In this document: piece after piece, positions 5,991 through 15,110 of the stretch
How the letters are laid out: every line of letters begins with the position of its first letter
Numbering within the stretch: position 1 is the first letter of the stretch
NCBI RefSeq assembly: GCF_000015265.1
Contig: NC_008699.1
Span: 4,402,001-4,466,000 of the forward strand
From: Nocardioides sp. JS614
GTDB taxonomy: Bacteria; Actinomycetota; Actinomycetes; Propionibacteriales; Nocardioidaceae
DNA length: 64,000 nt
Direction: 5' to 3'
The notes under the pieces: generated by a model
Databases searched by the model: none
Told to the model about the DNA's origin: nothing
The model's input: only the letters and a program-made list of their open reading frames with translations
Made by a program: the position numbers and the translations under genes

Positions 5991-8989
5991 CGGCGACCGC
6001 CGTCCCCGACCTGGGCCGCGCGGCGCTCACCCTCGCCGACCGGGTCGACGGCGAGGTCCGGTTCGACCCGGGCAGCCGGGCGGCGTACTCCACCGACGCC
6101 TCGAACTTCCGCCAGGTGCCGCTCGGCGTGGTCGTGCCGCACACGATCGAGGCCGCGGTCGAGGCGATCGCGGTCTGCCACGAGCTCGGCCTGCCGGTGG
6201 TCTCCCGCGGTGGCGGCACCAGCCTGGCCGGGCAGTGCACGAACGCGGCGGTGGTCCTCGACTTCTCGAAGTACTGCCACCGGCTGCTCTCGGTCGACGC
6301 CGCGAACCGGCGCTGCGTGGTCGAGCCCGGCATCGTCCTGGACGACCTGAACGCCCAGCTGGCACCGACCGGGCTGCGGTTCGGCCCCGAGCCGGCGACC
6401 CACCCCAACTGCACGCTCGGCGGGATGATCGGCAACAACTCCTGCGGCGCCACCGCGCAGCGCACCGGCAAGGTCGTCGACAACGTCGCCTCCCTCGACG
6501 TGCTGCTCCACGACGGGACCCGGTTCACCGCCGCACCGCTCACCGACGAGCAGTACGCCGAGGCCGCGGCGCGGCCCGGCCGGGTCGGGGAGATCCACCG
6601 GCGGCTGCGCCGGCTCCGCGACGACCACGCGGACCTGATCCGCGAGCGCTACCCGGACATCCCGCGCCGCGTCTCCGGCTACAACCTGGACTCGCTGCTG
6701 TCCGAGCACGGCTTCGACGTGGCCGGCTTCCTGGTCGGCAGCGAGGCGACGCTGGTGACGGTGCTGCGCGCCGAGCTGGAGCTGGTGCCGGTAGTCCCGG
6801 CGCGGACCCTGGTGGTGCTCGGCTATCCCGGCATCGCCGCGGCCGCCGATGCCGTGCCGTCGGTCGTCGAGCACGAGCCGATCGCGCTCGAGGGGGTCGA
6901 CGACTTCCTGCTGCGCGACCAGCAGCTCAAGGGGATGAACCCCGAGGCGCTGGACATGCTGCCGCGGGGCAGCGGCTTCCTGATGGTGCAGATGGGCGGC
7001 GCCGACACCGATGAGTCCGATCGCCGCGCCGAGGCGATGCTCGCCGCGCTCGGCCGGACCGACCACGCCCCGGACGTCGCGTTCTACGACGACCCCGACC
7101 GCGAGCACGAGCTGTGGCTGGTCCGCGAGTCCGGGCTCGGCGCGACCGCCCACGTCCCGCACCGGCCGGACACCTTCGAGGGCTGGGAGGACGCCGCCGT
7201 ACCCGTCGACCGGCTCGGCGACTACCTGCGCGACGTGCGCCGGCTCTACGAGGAGTTCGGCTACGCCAGCGACGTCGGCCCCAGCCTCTACGGCCACTTC
7301 GGGCAGGGCTGCGTGCACACCCGGATCCCGTTCGACCTCTACACGACCGAGGGGGTCGCGACCTACCGGCGGTTCCTCGAGCGCGCCGCCGACCTGGTGG
7401 TCTCGTACGGCGGCTCGCTGTCCGGCGAGCACGGCGACGGGCAGACCCGCGGGGAGCTGCTGCCCAAGATGTTCGGCGCGGAGGTGGTCGGGCTGTTCGA
7501 GGAGGTCAAGGCGCTCTTCGACCCCGACGACCTGATGAACCCCGGCAAGGTCGTCCACCCGGCCCCGCTGGACGCGCACCTGCGGCTGGGCGGCCACTGG
7601 GAGCCGAAGCGGCTGCTGCCGCTGGCGTTCGGGTTCCCCGAGGACGGCCACTCGTTCGCCCAAGCGGCCAACCGCTGCGTCGGCGTCGGCAAGTGCCGCC
7701 AGCTCGACCACGACGGCGGCACGGTGATGTGCCCGTCGTACCAGGCGACCCGCGAGGAGCAGCACTCCACGCGGGGCCGGGCCCGGCTGCTGTTCGAGAT
7801 GATGGACGGCCACGGCGACGGCACGATCACCGACGGCTGGCGCTCGACCGAGGTGCGCGAGGCGCTCGACCTGTGCCTGGCCTGCAAGGGCTGCAAGTCC
7901 GACTGCCCGGCGCACGTGGACATGGCGACCTACAAGGCCGAGTTCCTCTACCACCACTACCGGCACCGGCTGCGCCCGCGCGCCGACTACGCCACCGGCT
8001 GGCTGCCGACGGCGGCGATGCTGGTCGACCGGCTTCGGCTGGCGCCGGTGGTCAACGCCGTCGCCGGGGTCCGGCCGCTGCGCCGCGCCGGCACCCGGCT
8101 GGCCGGCCTGGAGGACCGGGAGGTGCCGCGGTTCGCCAGACAATCGCTGCAGCGCTGGCTCGCCGGGCACACCCCCGCGCCCGGCGCGGGCGCCCGCGGC
8201 ACCGTGCTGCTGTGGCCGGACACGTTCACCAACCACTTCCACCCCGAGGTCGGCATCGCGGCCGTGCGGGTGCTGGAGAGCGCCGGCTGGGGCGTGACGA
8301 TGCCGCAGCGGCCGGTGTGCTGCGGGCTGACCTGGATCTCCACCGGGCAGCTCGGGGTGGCCCGGATGCGGGTCCGGCACACGATCGCCGAGCTCGCGCC
8401 GCACGTGCGCGCCGGGGGCCTGGTGCTCGGCCTGGAGCCCAGCTGCACCTCGGTGCTGCGCTCGGACGCCGTCGAGCTGATGCCCGAGGACCGGGACGCG
8501 AAGCGGGTGCGCGACCACACCGTGACCCTGGCCGAGCTGCTCACCGAGCACACCGACGGCTGGGAGCCGCCGTACGCCGGCGGGGTGAGCGCGCTCGCGC
8601 AGGTGCACTGCCACCAGCACGCCGTGCTCGGCTGGGACGCCGACCGCACCCTGCTCGAGCACGCCGGCGCCGACGTCGAGCAGCTCGAGTCCGGCTGCTG
8701 CGGCCTGGCCGGCAACTTCGGCTTCACCGCCGGCCACGGCGAGGTCAGTGCGGCGTGCGCCGAGCAGGTGCTGCTGCCCCGGCTCCGCGAGGTCGACCCG
8801 CGCGACCCGGCCACCGTCGTGCTCGCCGACGGCTTCTCCTGCCGCACCCAGATCCACGAGCTCGACAGCGGGGGCAACGAGGGCGTGCACCTGGCCCAGC
8901 TGCTGGCCCGCCTGCTCGACGGGCAGACGGCCACCCCGACCGACCGCACGGCACGACCCGAAGAACGATCCGAAGGGAGCACGAGATGA
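5987..8989 (+). CDS. FAD-linked oxidase fused to Fe-S/CCG domain, D-lactate dehydrogenase-like
   Basis: A 1000-residue respiratory-type dehydrogenase. Residues about 45-225 are an FAD-binding PCMH domain ('SRGGGTSLAGQC', 'GGMIGNNSCGA'); the FAD-oxidase C-terminal region follows ('SGEHGDGQTRGELLPKMFG'). Then come ferredoxin-like ligands ('CVGVGKCR' near 562, 'CLACKGCKSDCP' near 629) and two CCG motifs near 777 and 903. This is the fused D-lactate/2-hydroxyacid dehydrogenase layout that passes electrons to quinone. The GTG start overlaps the SDR stop by four bases, and its stop overlaps the next ATG. In this operon it could oxidise lactate or a sugar acid; the exact substrate is inference. Confidence 0.88.
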   Translation: MTATAVPDLGRAALTLADRVDGEVRFDPGSRAAYSTDASNFRQVPLGVVVPHTIEAAVEAIAVCHELGLPVVSRGGGTSLAGQCTNAAVVLDFSKYCHRLLSVDAANRRCVVEPGIVLDDLNAQLAPTGLRFGPEPATHPNCTLGGMIGNNSCGATAQRTGKVVDNVASLDVLLHDGTRFTAAPLTDEQYAEAAARPGRVGEIHRRLRRLRDDHADLIRERYPDIPRRVSGYNLDSLLSEHGFDVAGFLVGSEATLVTVLRAELELVPVVPARTLVVLGYPGIAAAADAVPSVVEHEPIALEGVDDFLLRDQQLKGMNPEALDMLPRGSGFLMVQMGGADTDESDRRAEAMLAALGRTDHAPDVAFYDDPDREHELWLVRESGLGATAHVPHRPDTFEGWEDAAVPVDRLGDYLRDVRRLYEEFGYASDVGPSLYGHFGQGCVHTRIPFDLYTTEGVATYRRFLERAADLVVSYGGSLSGEHGDGQTRGELLPKMFGAEVVGLFEEVKALFDPDDLMNPGKVVHPAPLDAHLRLGGHWEPKRLLPLAFGFPEDGHSFAQAANRCVGVGKCRQLDHDGGTVMCPSYQATREEQHSTRGRARLLFEMMDGHGDGTITDGWRSTEVREALDLCLACKGCKSDCPAHVDMATYKAEFLYHHYRHRLRPRADYATGWLPTAAMLVDRLRLAPVVNAVAGVRPLRRAGTRLAGLEDREVPRFARQSLQRWLAGHTPAPGAGARGTVLLWPDTFTNHFHPEVGIAAVRVLESAGWGVTMPQRPVCCGLTWISTGQLGVARMRVRHTIAELAPHVRAGGLVLGLEPSCTSVLRSDAVELMPEDRDAKRVRDHTVTLAELLTEHTDGWEPPYAGGVSALAQVHCHQHAVLGWDADRTLLEHAGADVEQLESGCCGLAGNFGFTAGHGEVSAACAEQVLLPRLREVDPRDPATVVLADGFSCRTQIHELDSGGNEGVHLAQLLARLLDGQTATPTDRTARPEERSEGSTR

Positions 8990-10767
8990 CGACGACCGTG
9001 GCCGACCAGCTGCTCGCCCGCCTGCGGGAGTGGGGGGTGGCGCAGGTCTTCGGCTATCCCGGCGACGGGATCAACGGGATCCTCGGCGCGTTCTCCCGCG
9101 CCGACGACCAGCCGCGCTTCATCCAGTCCCGCCACGAGGAGATGAGCGCGTTCCAGGCGGTGGGCTACGCGAAGTTCTCCGGCCGCCCCGGCGTCTGCAT
9201 GGCGACCTCCGGGCCCGGCGCGATCCACCTGCTCAACGGCCTCTACGACGCGAAGCTAGACCACGTCCCCGTGGTGGCGATCGTCGGGCAGACCAACCGC
9301 ACCGCGATGGGCGGCAGCTACCAGCAGGAGGTCGACCTGATCAGCCTGTTCAAGGACGTCGCCGGCGACTACGTGCAGATGGTGACCGTCCCCGAGCAGC
9401 TGCCGAACGTGCTGGACCGGGCGATCCGGGTCGCGACCGCCCGCCGCGCGCCGACCGCGATCATCGTGCCCAACGACGTCCAGGAGCTGGAGTACGCCGC
9501 CCCGCAGCACGCGTTCAAGATGGTGCCCTCCAGCCTCACCCCGACCCAGCGGCCCACGGTCACCCCGGACCCCGCGGCGCTGCGCCAGGCCGCCGACGTC
9601 TTGAACTCCGGCCGCAAGGTCGCGCTGCTGGTCGGCCAGGGCGCCCGCGGCGCGGACGCCGAGATCGCCGAGGTGGTGGACCTGCTGGGCGCCGGGGTCG
9701 CGAAGGCGCTGCTCGGCAAGGACGTGCTCAGCGACGAGCTGCCCTGGGTGACCGGCTCGATCGGCCTGCTCGGCACCCGCCCGAGCTACGAGCTGATGAT
9801 GGGCTGCGACACGCTGCTGACCGTCGGCTCGAGCTTCCCCTACACGCAGTTCATGCCGGAGCTGGACCAGGCCCGTGCCGTGCAGATCGACCTCGACGGC
9901 ACGATGATCGGGATGCGCTACCCCTACGAGGTCAACCTCGTCGGCGACGCGCAGGCCACGCTGCGCGCGCTGATCCCGCTGCTGGAGAAGCAGCAGGACC
10001 GCTCCTGGCACGACGAGATCTGCGCGAACGTCACCGACTGGTGGGAGGTGATGGACGCCGAGGCCCACGTCGCGGCCGACCCGGTCAACCCGATGCGGAT
10101 CTTCAACGAGTTCTCGAAGGTCGCGCCGACCGACGCGATCATCTCCTCCGACAGCGGCTCGGCCGCGAACTGGTACGCCCGGCACGTCAAGATGCGCGGC
10201 CGGATGCGCGGCTCGCTGTCGGGCACGCTCGCGACGATGGGCCCGGCGGTGCCGTACGCGATCGGCGCCAAGTTCGCCCACCCCGACCGGCCCGCGATCG
10301 CCTTCGAGGGCGACGGCGCGATGCAGATGAACGGGCTGGCCGAGCTGCTCACGATCGCCCGCTACTGGCCGGAGTGGGCCGACCCGCGGCTGGTGGTCGC
10401 CGTACTCCACAACAACGACCTCAACCAGGTCACCTGGGAGCTGCGCGCGATGGGCGGGACGCCCACCTTCGTGGAGTCCCAGGCGCTGCCGGACGTCTCG
10501 TACGCCGACTTCGCGCGCTCGTGCGGCCTGGGCGCGACGACCGTGACCGACCCCGACCAGCTCGCCGACGCGTGGCAGGTCGCGCTGTCCTCGGACCGCC
10601 CGCACCTGCTCGACGTGCACTGCGACCCCGACGTGCCGCCGATCCCGCCGCACGCCACCCTCGAGCAGATGACCGCGATGGCCAAGGCGCTGATCAAGGG
10701 CGACACCAGCCGCTGGGGCGTGATGAAGGAGGGCATCAGGACCAAGGCCCAGGAGCTGCTGCATTGA
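8986..10767 (+). CDS. Thiamine-pyrophosphate enzyme, pyruvate:quinone oxidoreductase-like
   Basis: A 593-residue member of the POX/acetolactate-synthase family. 'SRHEEMSAF' near residue 45 holds the catalytic glutamate that activates TPP. The TPP/Mg site is 'EGDGAMQMNG' with the closing 'LHNNDLNQVTWE' near residues 445-485. 'GQTNRTAMGGSYQQE' resembles PoxB-type proteins more than acetolactate synthases, although membrane association is not evident. AAGGGAG seven bases upstream supports this ATG. Overlaps on both sides put it inside the operon, where it would decarboxylate pyruvate formed from sugar acids. Substrate assignment is by family only. Confidence 0.87.
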   Translation: MTTTVADQLLARLREWGVAQVFGYPGDGINGILGAFSRADDQPRFIQSRHEEMSAFQAVGYAKFSGRPGVCMATSGPGAIHLLNGLYDAKLDHVPVVAIVGQTNRTAMGGSYQQEVDLISLFKDVAGDYVQMVTVPEQLPNVLDRAIRVATARRAPTAIIVPNDVQELEYAAPQHAFKMVPSSLTPTQRPTVTPDPAALRQAADVLNSGRKVALLVGQGARGADAEIAEVVDLLGAGVAKALLGKDVLSDELPWVTGSIGLLGTRPSYELMMGCDTLLTVGSSFPYTQFMPELDQARAVQIDLDGTMIGMRYPYEVNLVGDAQATLRALIPLLEKQQDRSWHDEICANVTDWWEVMDAEAHVAADPVNPMRIFNEFSKVAPTDAIISSDSGSAANWYARHVKMRGRMRGSLSGTLATMGPAVPYAIGAKFAHPDRPAIAFEGDGAMQMNGLAELLTIARYWPEWADPRLVVAVLHNNDLNQVTWELRAMGGTPTFVESQALPDVSYADFARSCGLGATTVTDPDQLADAWQVALSSDRPHLLDVHCDPDVPPIPPHATLEQMTAMAKALIKGDTSRWGVMKEGIRTKAQELLH

Positions 10768-11894
10768 GCGACCCCCTCCCTGACGCCCGCACCGAGGACG
10801 GGCCCTGCGTCACGGCCCTCGAGGCCGCGGCGTACACCGTCGCGACCGACGCCCCCGAGGGCGACGGCACGCTGGCCTGGGACCACACCACGATGGTCGT
10901 CGTGCACGCCCGCGCCGGCGGCGAGGTCGGCACCGGCTGGACCTGGGCGCCGGCCGCCGCGGCCGCCGTCGTCGACGAGCTGCTGTCCCCGGTGGTGCTC
11001 GGCCGCGACGCGCTGGCCCCGGCCGCGGCCCAGGAGGCGATGCTGCGCGCGGTCCGCAACGCCGGCCGCGGCGGCCTGGTCGCGATGGCGGTCTCGGCGG
11101 TCGACATCGCGCTGTGGGACCTCGGCGCCCGGCTGCTCGACCTGCCGCTGCACCGCTGGTGGGGGGACGCGGCGACGCCGGTGCCGGTCTACGGCAGCGG
11201 CGGCTTCACGACGTACGACGACGACCGCCTGCGCAGCCAGGTCCGCGGCTGGCTGGCGCTCGGGCTGCCCGCGGTGAAGATCAAGGTCGGCGAGTCCTGG
11301 GGTCGCCGCGAGCGGCGCGACCTCGACCGCACCGCCCTGGTCCGCGACCTCGTCGACACGACCGGCCCGGGCACGCAGGTCTTCGTGGACGCCAACGGCG
11401 GCTACTCCCCCGGCCAGGCGCGCCGGGTGGGCCGCGACCTGGACGCGCTGGGCGTCACCTGGTTCGAGGAGCCGGTGAGCTCCGAGGACCTGCCCGGGCT
11501 CGCCGCGGTGCGGGCCGCGGTCGACGCCGACGTCGCCGCCGGGGAGTACGCCGACGACCCGGCCGCGTTCGCCCGGCTGCTGCCGGTCGTGGACTGCCTG
11601 CAGGTCGACGTGACCCGCTGCGGCGGCTACACCGGGTGGCGGCAGGCGGTGGCGCTGGCCGCCGCGCACGGCGTGGACGTCTCGGGCCACTGCGCGCCGT
11701 ACCTCACCGTCCCGGTCGCGGCCGTGACCCCGCGGCTGCGGCACCTGGAGTGGTTCCACGACCACGTCCGGATCGTCCGCGAGCTGGTCGAGGGGTACGC
11801 CGATCCGCTCGGCGGCACCCTCACCGTCGCCGACGGACCCGGCCACGGCCTGCGGCTGCGCGCCGCGGCCGCCGAGCGCTACCGGGTCGCCTGA
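10764..11894 (+). CDS. Enolase-superfamily (mandelate racemase/muconate lactonizing type) sugar-acid dehydratase
   Basis: 376 residues from a TTG start that overlaps the preceding stop (TTGA). Superfamily residues are visible: the KxK base in 'VKIKVG', metal ligands in 'DANGGY' and 'FEEPV', a third acid in 'GEY', and a late histidine in 'SGHCAPY'. Such enzymes commonly dehydrate aldonic acids to 2-keto-3-deoxy acids. Placement just before a glucose-type dehydrogenase suggests gluconate/galactonate dehydratase activity, which is inference. The next gene begins 17 bp downstream after a good ribosome site. Confidence 0.82.
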   Translation: MSDPLPDARTEDGPCVTALEAAAYTVATDAPEGDGTLAWDHTTMVVVHARAGGEVGTGWTWAPAAAAAVVDELLSPVVLGRDALAPAAAQEAMLRAVRNAGRGGLVAMAVSAVDIALWDLGARLLDLPLHRWWGDAATPVPVYGSGGFTTYDDDRLRSQVRGWLALGLPAVKIKVGESWGRRERRDLDRTALVRDLVDTTGPGTQVFVDANGGYSPGQARRVGRDLDALGVTWFEEPVSSEDLPGLAAVRAAVDADVAAGEYADDPAAFARLLPVVDCLQVDVTRCGGYTGWRQAVALAAAHGVDVSGHCAPYLTVPVAAVTPRLRHLEWFHDHVRIVRELVEGYADPLGGTLTVADGPGHGLRLRAAAAERYRVA

Positions 11895-11911
11895 CCCGCG
11901 GAAGGAGAGCG

Positions 11912-12988
11912 ATGCGCGCACTGACCGTGCGGCCCGGGGCGGCCGGGACGCTGGCCGTCGAGACCGTGCCCGACCCGGAGCCCGCCGCGGGCGAGCTGCT
12001 CGTCGCGGGGCTGGCGATCGGGGTCTGCGGGACCGACAAGGAGATCGTCCGCGGCGAGTACGGCTGGGCGCCCCACGACCACGACGGCCGGCTGGTCCTC
12101 GGCCACGAGTCGCTCGGCCGGGTGCTCGAGGCGCCCGCCGGCAGCGGCTTCGCCGCCGGCGACCTGGTCGCGGGCGTGGTCCGGCGGCCGGACCCCGAGC
12201 CGTGCGGGGCGTGCGCCCACGACGAGTGGGACATGTGCCGCAACGGCCGCTACACCGAGCGCGGGATCAAGGAGCTCGACGGCTTCGGCAGCGAGCGGTG
12301 GACGGTGCCGCCCGAGTACGCCGTGCGGGTCGCCGGCCACCTGGGACTGGCCGGGGTGCTGATGGAGCCGACCAGCGTGGTCGCGAAGGCGTGGGAGCAG
12401 GTGGACCGGGTCGGCGCGCGCGCCTGGTTCGAGCCGCGGACCGCCCTGGTGACCGGGGCCGGGCCGATCGGGCTGCTGGCCGCGCTGATCGGGGTGCAGC
12501 GCGGGCTGGACGTGCACGTGCTGGACCTGGTCACCGACGGCCCCAAGCCGGACCTGGTCCGCGACCTGGGGGCGACGTACCACCACAGCAGCGTGGCGGA
12601 GATCGCGCGCACCGCCCGGCCGGACGTGGTGCTGGAGGCGACCGGGGTCGGCCGGCTGGTCTTCGAGGCGATGGCCGCGACCTCGCCGTACGGCGTGGTC
12701 TGCCTGACCGGCGTGTCCTCGGCCGGGCGGCGGCTCTCGGTCGACGCGGGCGGGCTGAACCGCGAGCTGGTGCTCGAGAACGACGTGGTGGTCGGCTCGG
12801 TGAACGCGAACACCCGGCACTACCGGGCGGCCGCCGACGCGCTGGCCGCCGCCGACCTGGCCTGGCTGGAGCGGCTGCTCACCCGGCGGGTCCCGTTGGC
12901 CGACGCCGCGGACGCGTTCGAGGCCGGCCCCGAGGACGTCAAGGTCGTGATCGAGCTCGGCGCCGACGACGGCGAGGGGGCCGGGTGA
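11912..12988 (+). CDS. Zinc-dependent glucose 1-dehydrogenase-like MDR enzyme
   Basis: A 358-residue medium-chain dehydrogenase. The catalytic zinc site is shown by 'CGTDKEIVRGEYG' and 'GHESLG'; structural-zinc cysteines are in 'EPCGACAHDEWDMC'. 'GRYTERGIKELDGFGSE' and 'MEPTSVVAKAWEQ' are typical of the glucose dehydrogenase branch rather than alcohol dehydrogenases. The cofactor fold is 'VTGAGPIGLLAAL'. The expected reaction is aldose to aldonolactone with NAD(P)+. GAAGGAGAG precedes the ATG. It overlaps the GH15 gene by GTGA, consistent with oxidation of glucose released by that hydrolase. Confidence 0.87.
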   Translation: MRALTVRPGAAGTLAVETVPDPEPAAGELLVAGLAIGVCGTDKEIVRGEYGWAPHDHDGRLVLGHESLGRVLEAPAGSGFAAGDLVAGVVRRPDPEPCGACAHDEWDMCRNGRYTERGIKELDGFGSERWTVPPEYAVRVAGHLGLAGVLMEPTSVVAKAWEQVDRVGARAWFEPRTALVTGAGPIGLLAALIGVQRGLDVHVLDLVTDGPKPDLVRDLGATYHHSSVAEIARTARPDVVLEATGVGRLVFEAMAATSPYGVVCLTGVSSAGRRLSVDAGGLNRELVLENDVVVGSVNANTRHYRAAADALAAADLAWLERLLTRRVPLADAADAFEAGPEDVKVVIELGADDGEGAG

Positions 12989-14793
12989 GCAACCGGATCG
13001 AGGACTACGCGCTGATCGGGGACCTGCAGACCGCCGCGCTGGTGGGCCGGGACGGCTCGATCGACTGGCTGTGCCTGCCCCGCTTCGACTCCGCGGCCTG
13101 CTTCGCGGCGCTGCTGCACGACGAGGGCGCGGGGCACTGGCGGATCGCGCCCGCCGGCGCGGACTCGGCGACGTCGCGGCGCTACCGCGAGCACACGCTG
13201 GTGCTGGAGACCACCTGGGAGACCGCGGACGGCACCGTCCGGGTGGTCGACCTGATGCCGCCGCGCGGGGAGGCCCCGGACGTGGTCCGGATCGTCGAGG
13301 GCGTGTCGGGCAGCGTGCCGGTGGAGATGGCGCTGCGGCTGCGCTTCGACTACGGGCGGGTCCGGCCCTGGACGCGGGTGGACCGCGCGGAGGCGTCGGC
13401 GATCGCCGGCCCGGACGCGGTGTGGCTGAGCGCCTCGGTCCCGCTGAGCCACGACGGCGACGCGGTGCGCGCGGAGTTCACCCTCGCCGCGGGCGACCGG
13501 GCCTGGTTCGTGCTCACCTACCAGGCCGCGCACCTGCCCCGCCCGGACCCGGTCGACGCCGAGCGGGCGCTGGCCGACACGGCGTCGTACTGGACCGACT
13601 GGGTGGACCGCGGAAGCTACGAGGGGAGGTGGGCCGAGGAGGTGGAGCGCTCGCTGCTGCTGCTCAAGGCGCTCACCTACGCGCCGACCGGCGGGATCCT
13701 GGCGGCGGCGACCACCTCGCTGCCCGAGGACGTCGGCGGGGTGCGCAACTGGGACTACCGCTACTGCTGGCTGCGAGACGCGACGTTCACCCTGCAGGCG
13801 CTGCTCGGGACCGGCTACACCGAGGAGGCCCGCGCCTGGCGGGAGTGGCTGGTCCGCGCGGTCGCGGGCGACCCCGACAAGCTGCAGATCATGTACGCCC
13901 TGGACGGCACCCAGCGGCTCCCGGAGACCACGCTGGACTGGCTCGACGGCTTCGACGACTCGACGCCGGTGCGGGTCGGGAACGCGGCGGCCGGGCAGTT
14001 CCAGCTCGACGTGTGGGGGGAGGTGCTCGACGGCCTGCACCTGGCCCGCAACGCCGGCCTGGAGCTGACCGACCCGGCCTGGGACGTGCAGCGGGCGCTG
14101 CTGGACTGGCTGGAGGGGAACTGGCGGCAGCCCGACAACGGGCTGTGGGAGGTGCGCGGCCCGCAGCGCCAGTTCGTGCACTCCAAGGTGATGGCCTGGG
14201 TGGGCGTGGACCGCGCGGTGCGCACCGTGGAGCGGCTCGACCTGGACGTCCCGGTGGACCGCTGGCGCCGGCTCGGGCAGGAGATCCACGCCGAGGTCTG
14301 CGAGCACGGGTACGACGCGGACCGCCGTACGTTCACCCAGTTCTACGGCTCGGAGGGCCTGGACGCCGCGCTGCTCCTGCTGCCCCGGGTCGGCTTCCTG
14401 CCCTGGGACGACGAGCGGGTGGTCGGCACCGTCGAGGCGGTGCAGCGCGAGCTGTGCCGCGAGGGCTTCCTGCTGCGCTACGACCCCGCGGCGGACGGCG
14501 GCGCCGACGGCCTGCCCGGCACCGAGGGCGCGTTCCTGGCCTGCAGCTTCTGGCTCGCGGACGCCCTGCACGGCATCGGCCGCACCGGTGAGGCGGAGGA
14601 GATGTTCACCCGGCTGTTGGCACTTCGTAACGATGTGGGCATGCTGAGTGAGGAGTGCGACCCGCGGAGCGGCGCGCACCTCGGCAACACTCCGCAGGCG
14701 TTCAGCCTGGTCGGGCTGGTCAACACCGCCCGCCACCTCGGCGGCACGACCCACGCGACCACCGAGACCCCGACGAGAGGAGACCGCGCATGA
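12985..14793 (+). CDS. Glycoside hydrolase family 15 (glucoamylase/trehalase-like)
   Basis: 602 residues with the usual two-part layout: an N-terminal beta-sandwich opening with 'IEDYALIGDLQTAALVGRDG' and a C-terminal (alpha/alpha)6 barrel. The barrel shows 'RNWDYRYCWLRDATF' near residue 255 and 'GTEGAFLACSFWLADAL' near 515, the regions of the general acid and base. Actinobacterial members of this group include trehalases as well as glucan hydrolases, so the substrate is probably trehalose or an alpha-glucan. No signal peptide is seen, so it acts on intracellular sugar. It would feed glucose to the upstream dehydrogenase. Confidence 0.88.
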   Translation: MSNRIEDYALIGDLQTAALVGRDGSIDWLCLPRFDSAACFAALLHDEGAGHWRIAPAGADSATSRRYREHTLVLETTWETADGTVRVVDLMPPRGEAPDVVRIVEGVSGSVPVEMALRLRFDYGRVRPWTRVDRAEASAIAGPDAVWLSASVPLSHDGDAVRAEFTLAAGDRAWFVLTYQAAHLPRPDPVDAERALADTASYWTDWVDRGSYEGRWAEEVERSLLLLKALTYAPTGGILAAATTSLPEDVGGVRNWDYRYCWLRDATFTLQALLGTGYTEEARAWREWLVRAVAGDPDKLQIMYALDGTQRLPETTLDWLDGFDDSTPVRVGNAAAGQFQLDVWGEVLDGLHLARNAGLELTDPAWDVQRALLDWLEGNWRQPDNGLWEVRGPQRQFVHSKVMAWVGVDRAVRTVERLDLDVPVDRWRRLGQEIHAEVCEHGYDADRRTFTQFYGSEGLDAALLLLPRVGFLPWDDERVVGTVEAVQRELCREGFLLRYDPAADGGADGLPGTEGAFLACSFWLADALHGIGRTGEAEEMFTRLLALRNDVGMLSEECDPRSGAHLGNTPQAFSLVGLVNTARHLGGTTHATTETPTRGDRA

Positions 14794-14993
14794 CGCTCCA
14801 CCCCGGCGACCCGCTGGACGACCTGCTGCGCTGGGAGCAGGCCGGCGGCAGCTGGCGGCTCCTGGACCGCGGCGGCGAGGGAGTCACGGTCTCCCTGCGC
14901 CGCTGCGACGGCGGCGAGGAGGTCGACCGGATCGTCTCGACCGACCCCGAGCTGGCCGTCTACGTCACCGCCCGCCCCAGCAGCGAGGACTGA
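14790..14993 (+). CDS. Small hypothetical protein at the operon end
   Basis: 67 residues, not recognised. The ATG overlaps the GH15 stop (ATGA) and AGAGGAGA precedes it, so it is very likely translated. It is acidic with one cysteine ('LRRCDGGEEVDRIV') and an aromatic stretch, 'LLRWEQAGGSWRLL'. There is no membrane segment or known motif. Position suggests an accessory role for the sugar-oxidation operon. Confidence 0.65.
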   Translation: MTLHPGDPLDDLLRWEQAGGSWRLLDRGGEGVTVSLRRCDGGEEVDRIVSTDPELAVYVTARPSSED

Positions 14994-15033
14994 GCGCTGG
15001 TGCCGCGCGAACTCATATTCGGCCTGGGGATAT

Positions 15034-15068
15034 AGGATTTACACGCTCTCATCTAAAGGATTTGCACG
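15034..15068 (+). promoter_or_regulatory. Direct repeat AGGATTTRCACG upstream of the ATPase gene
   Basis: AGGATTTACACG (15034-15045) and AGGATTTGCACG (15057-15068) lie 23 bp apart in an A+T-rich island within G+C-rich surroundings. It could be a tandem operator or promoter region. The ATPase start follows 42 bp later after GAGGATCC. Confidence 0.4.
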
Positions 15069-15110
15069 GTGCCACGCATATGATTCACTCGGTCATGCCG
15101 AGGAGGATCC

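Noticed and set aside
1703..8890. Very long open frames on the minus strand opposite the oxidoreductase and dehydrogenase genes
   Set aside because: They are low-complexity Arg/Gly/Val-rich translations caused by high G+C; the plus-strand genes have clear domains and ribosome sites.
8986..10767. Acetolactate synthase (ilvB) as the identity of the TPP enzyme
   Set aside because: No small regulatory subunit or ilvC follows, and the sequence and operon context fit the pyruvate-oxidase branch better. It is not formally excluded.
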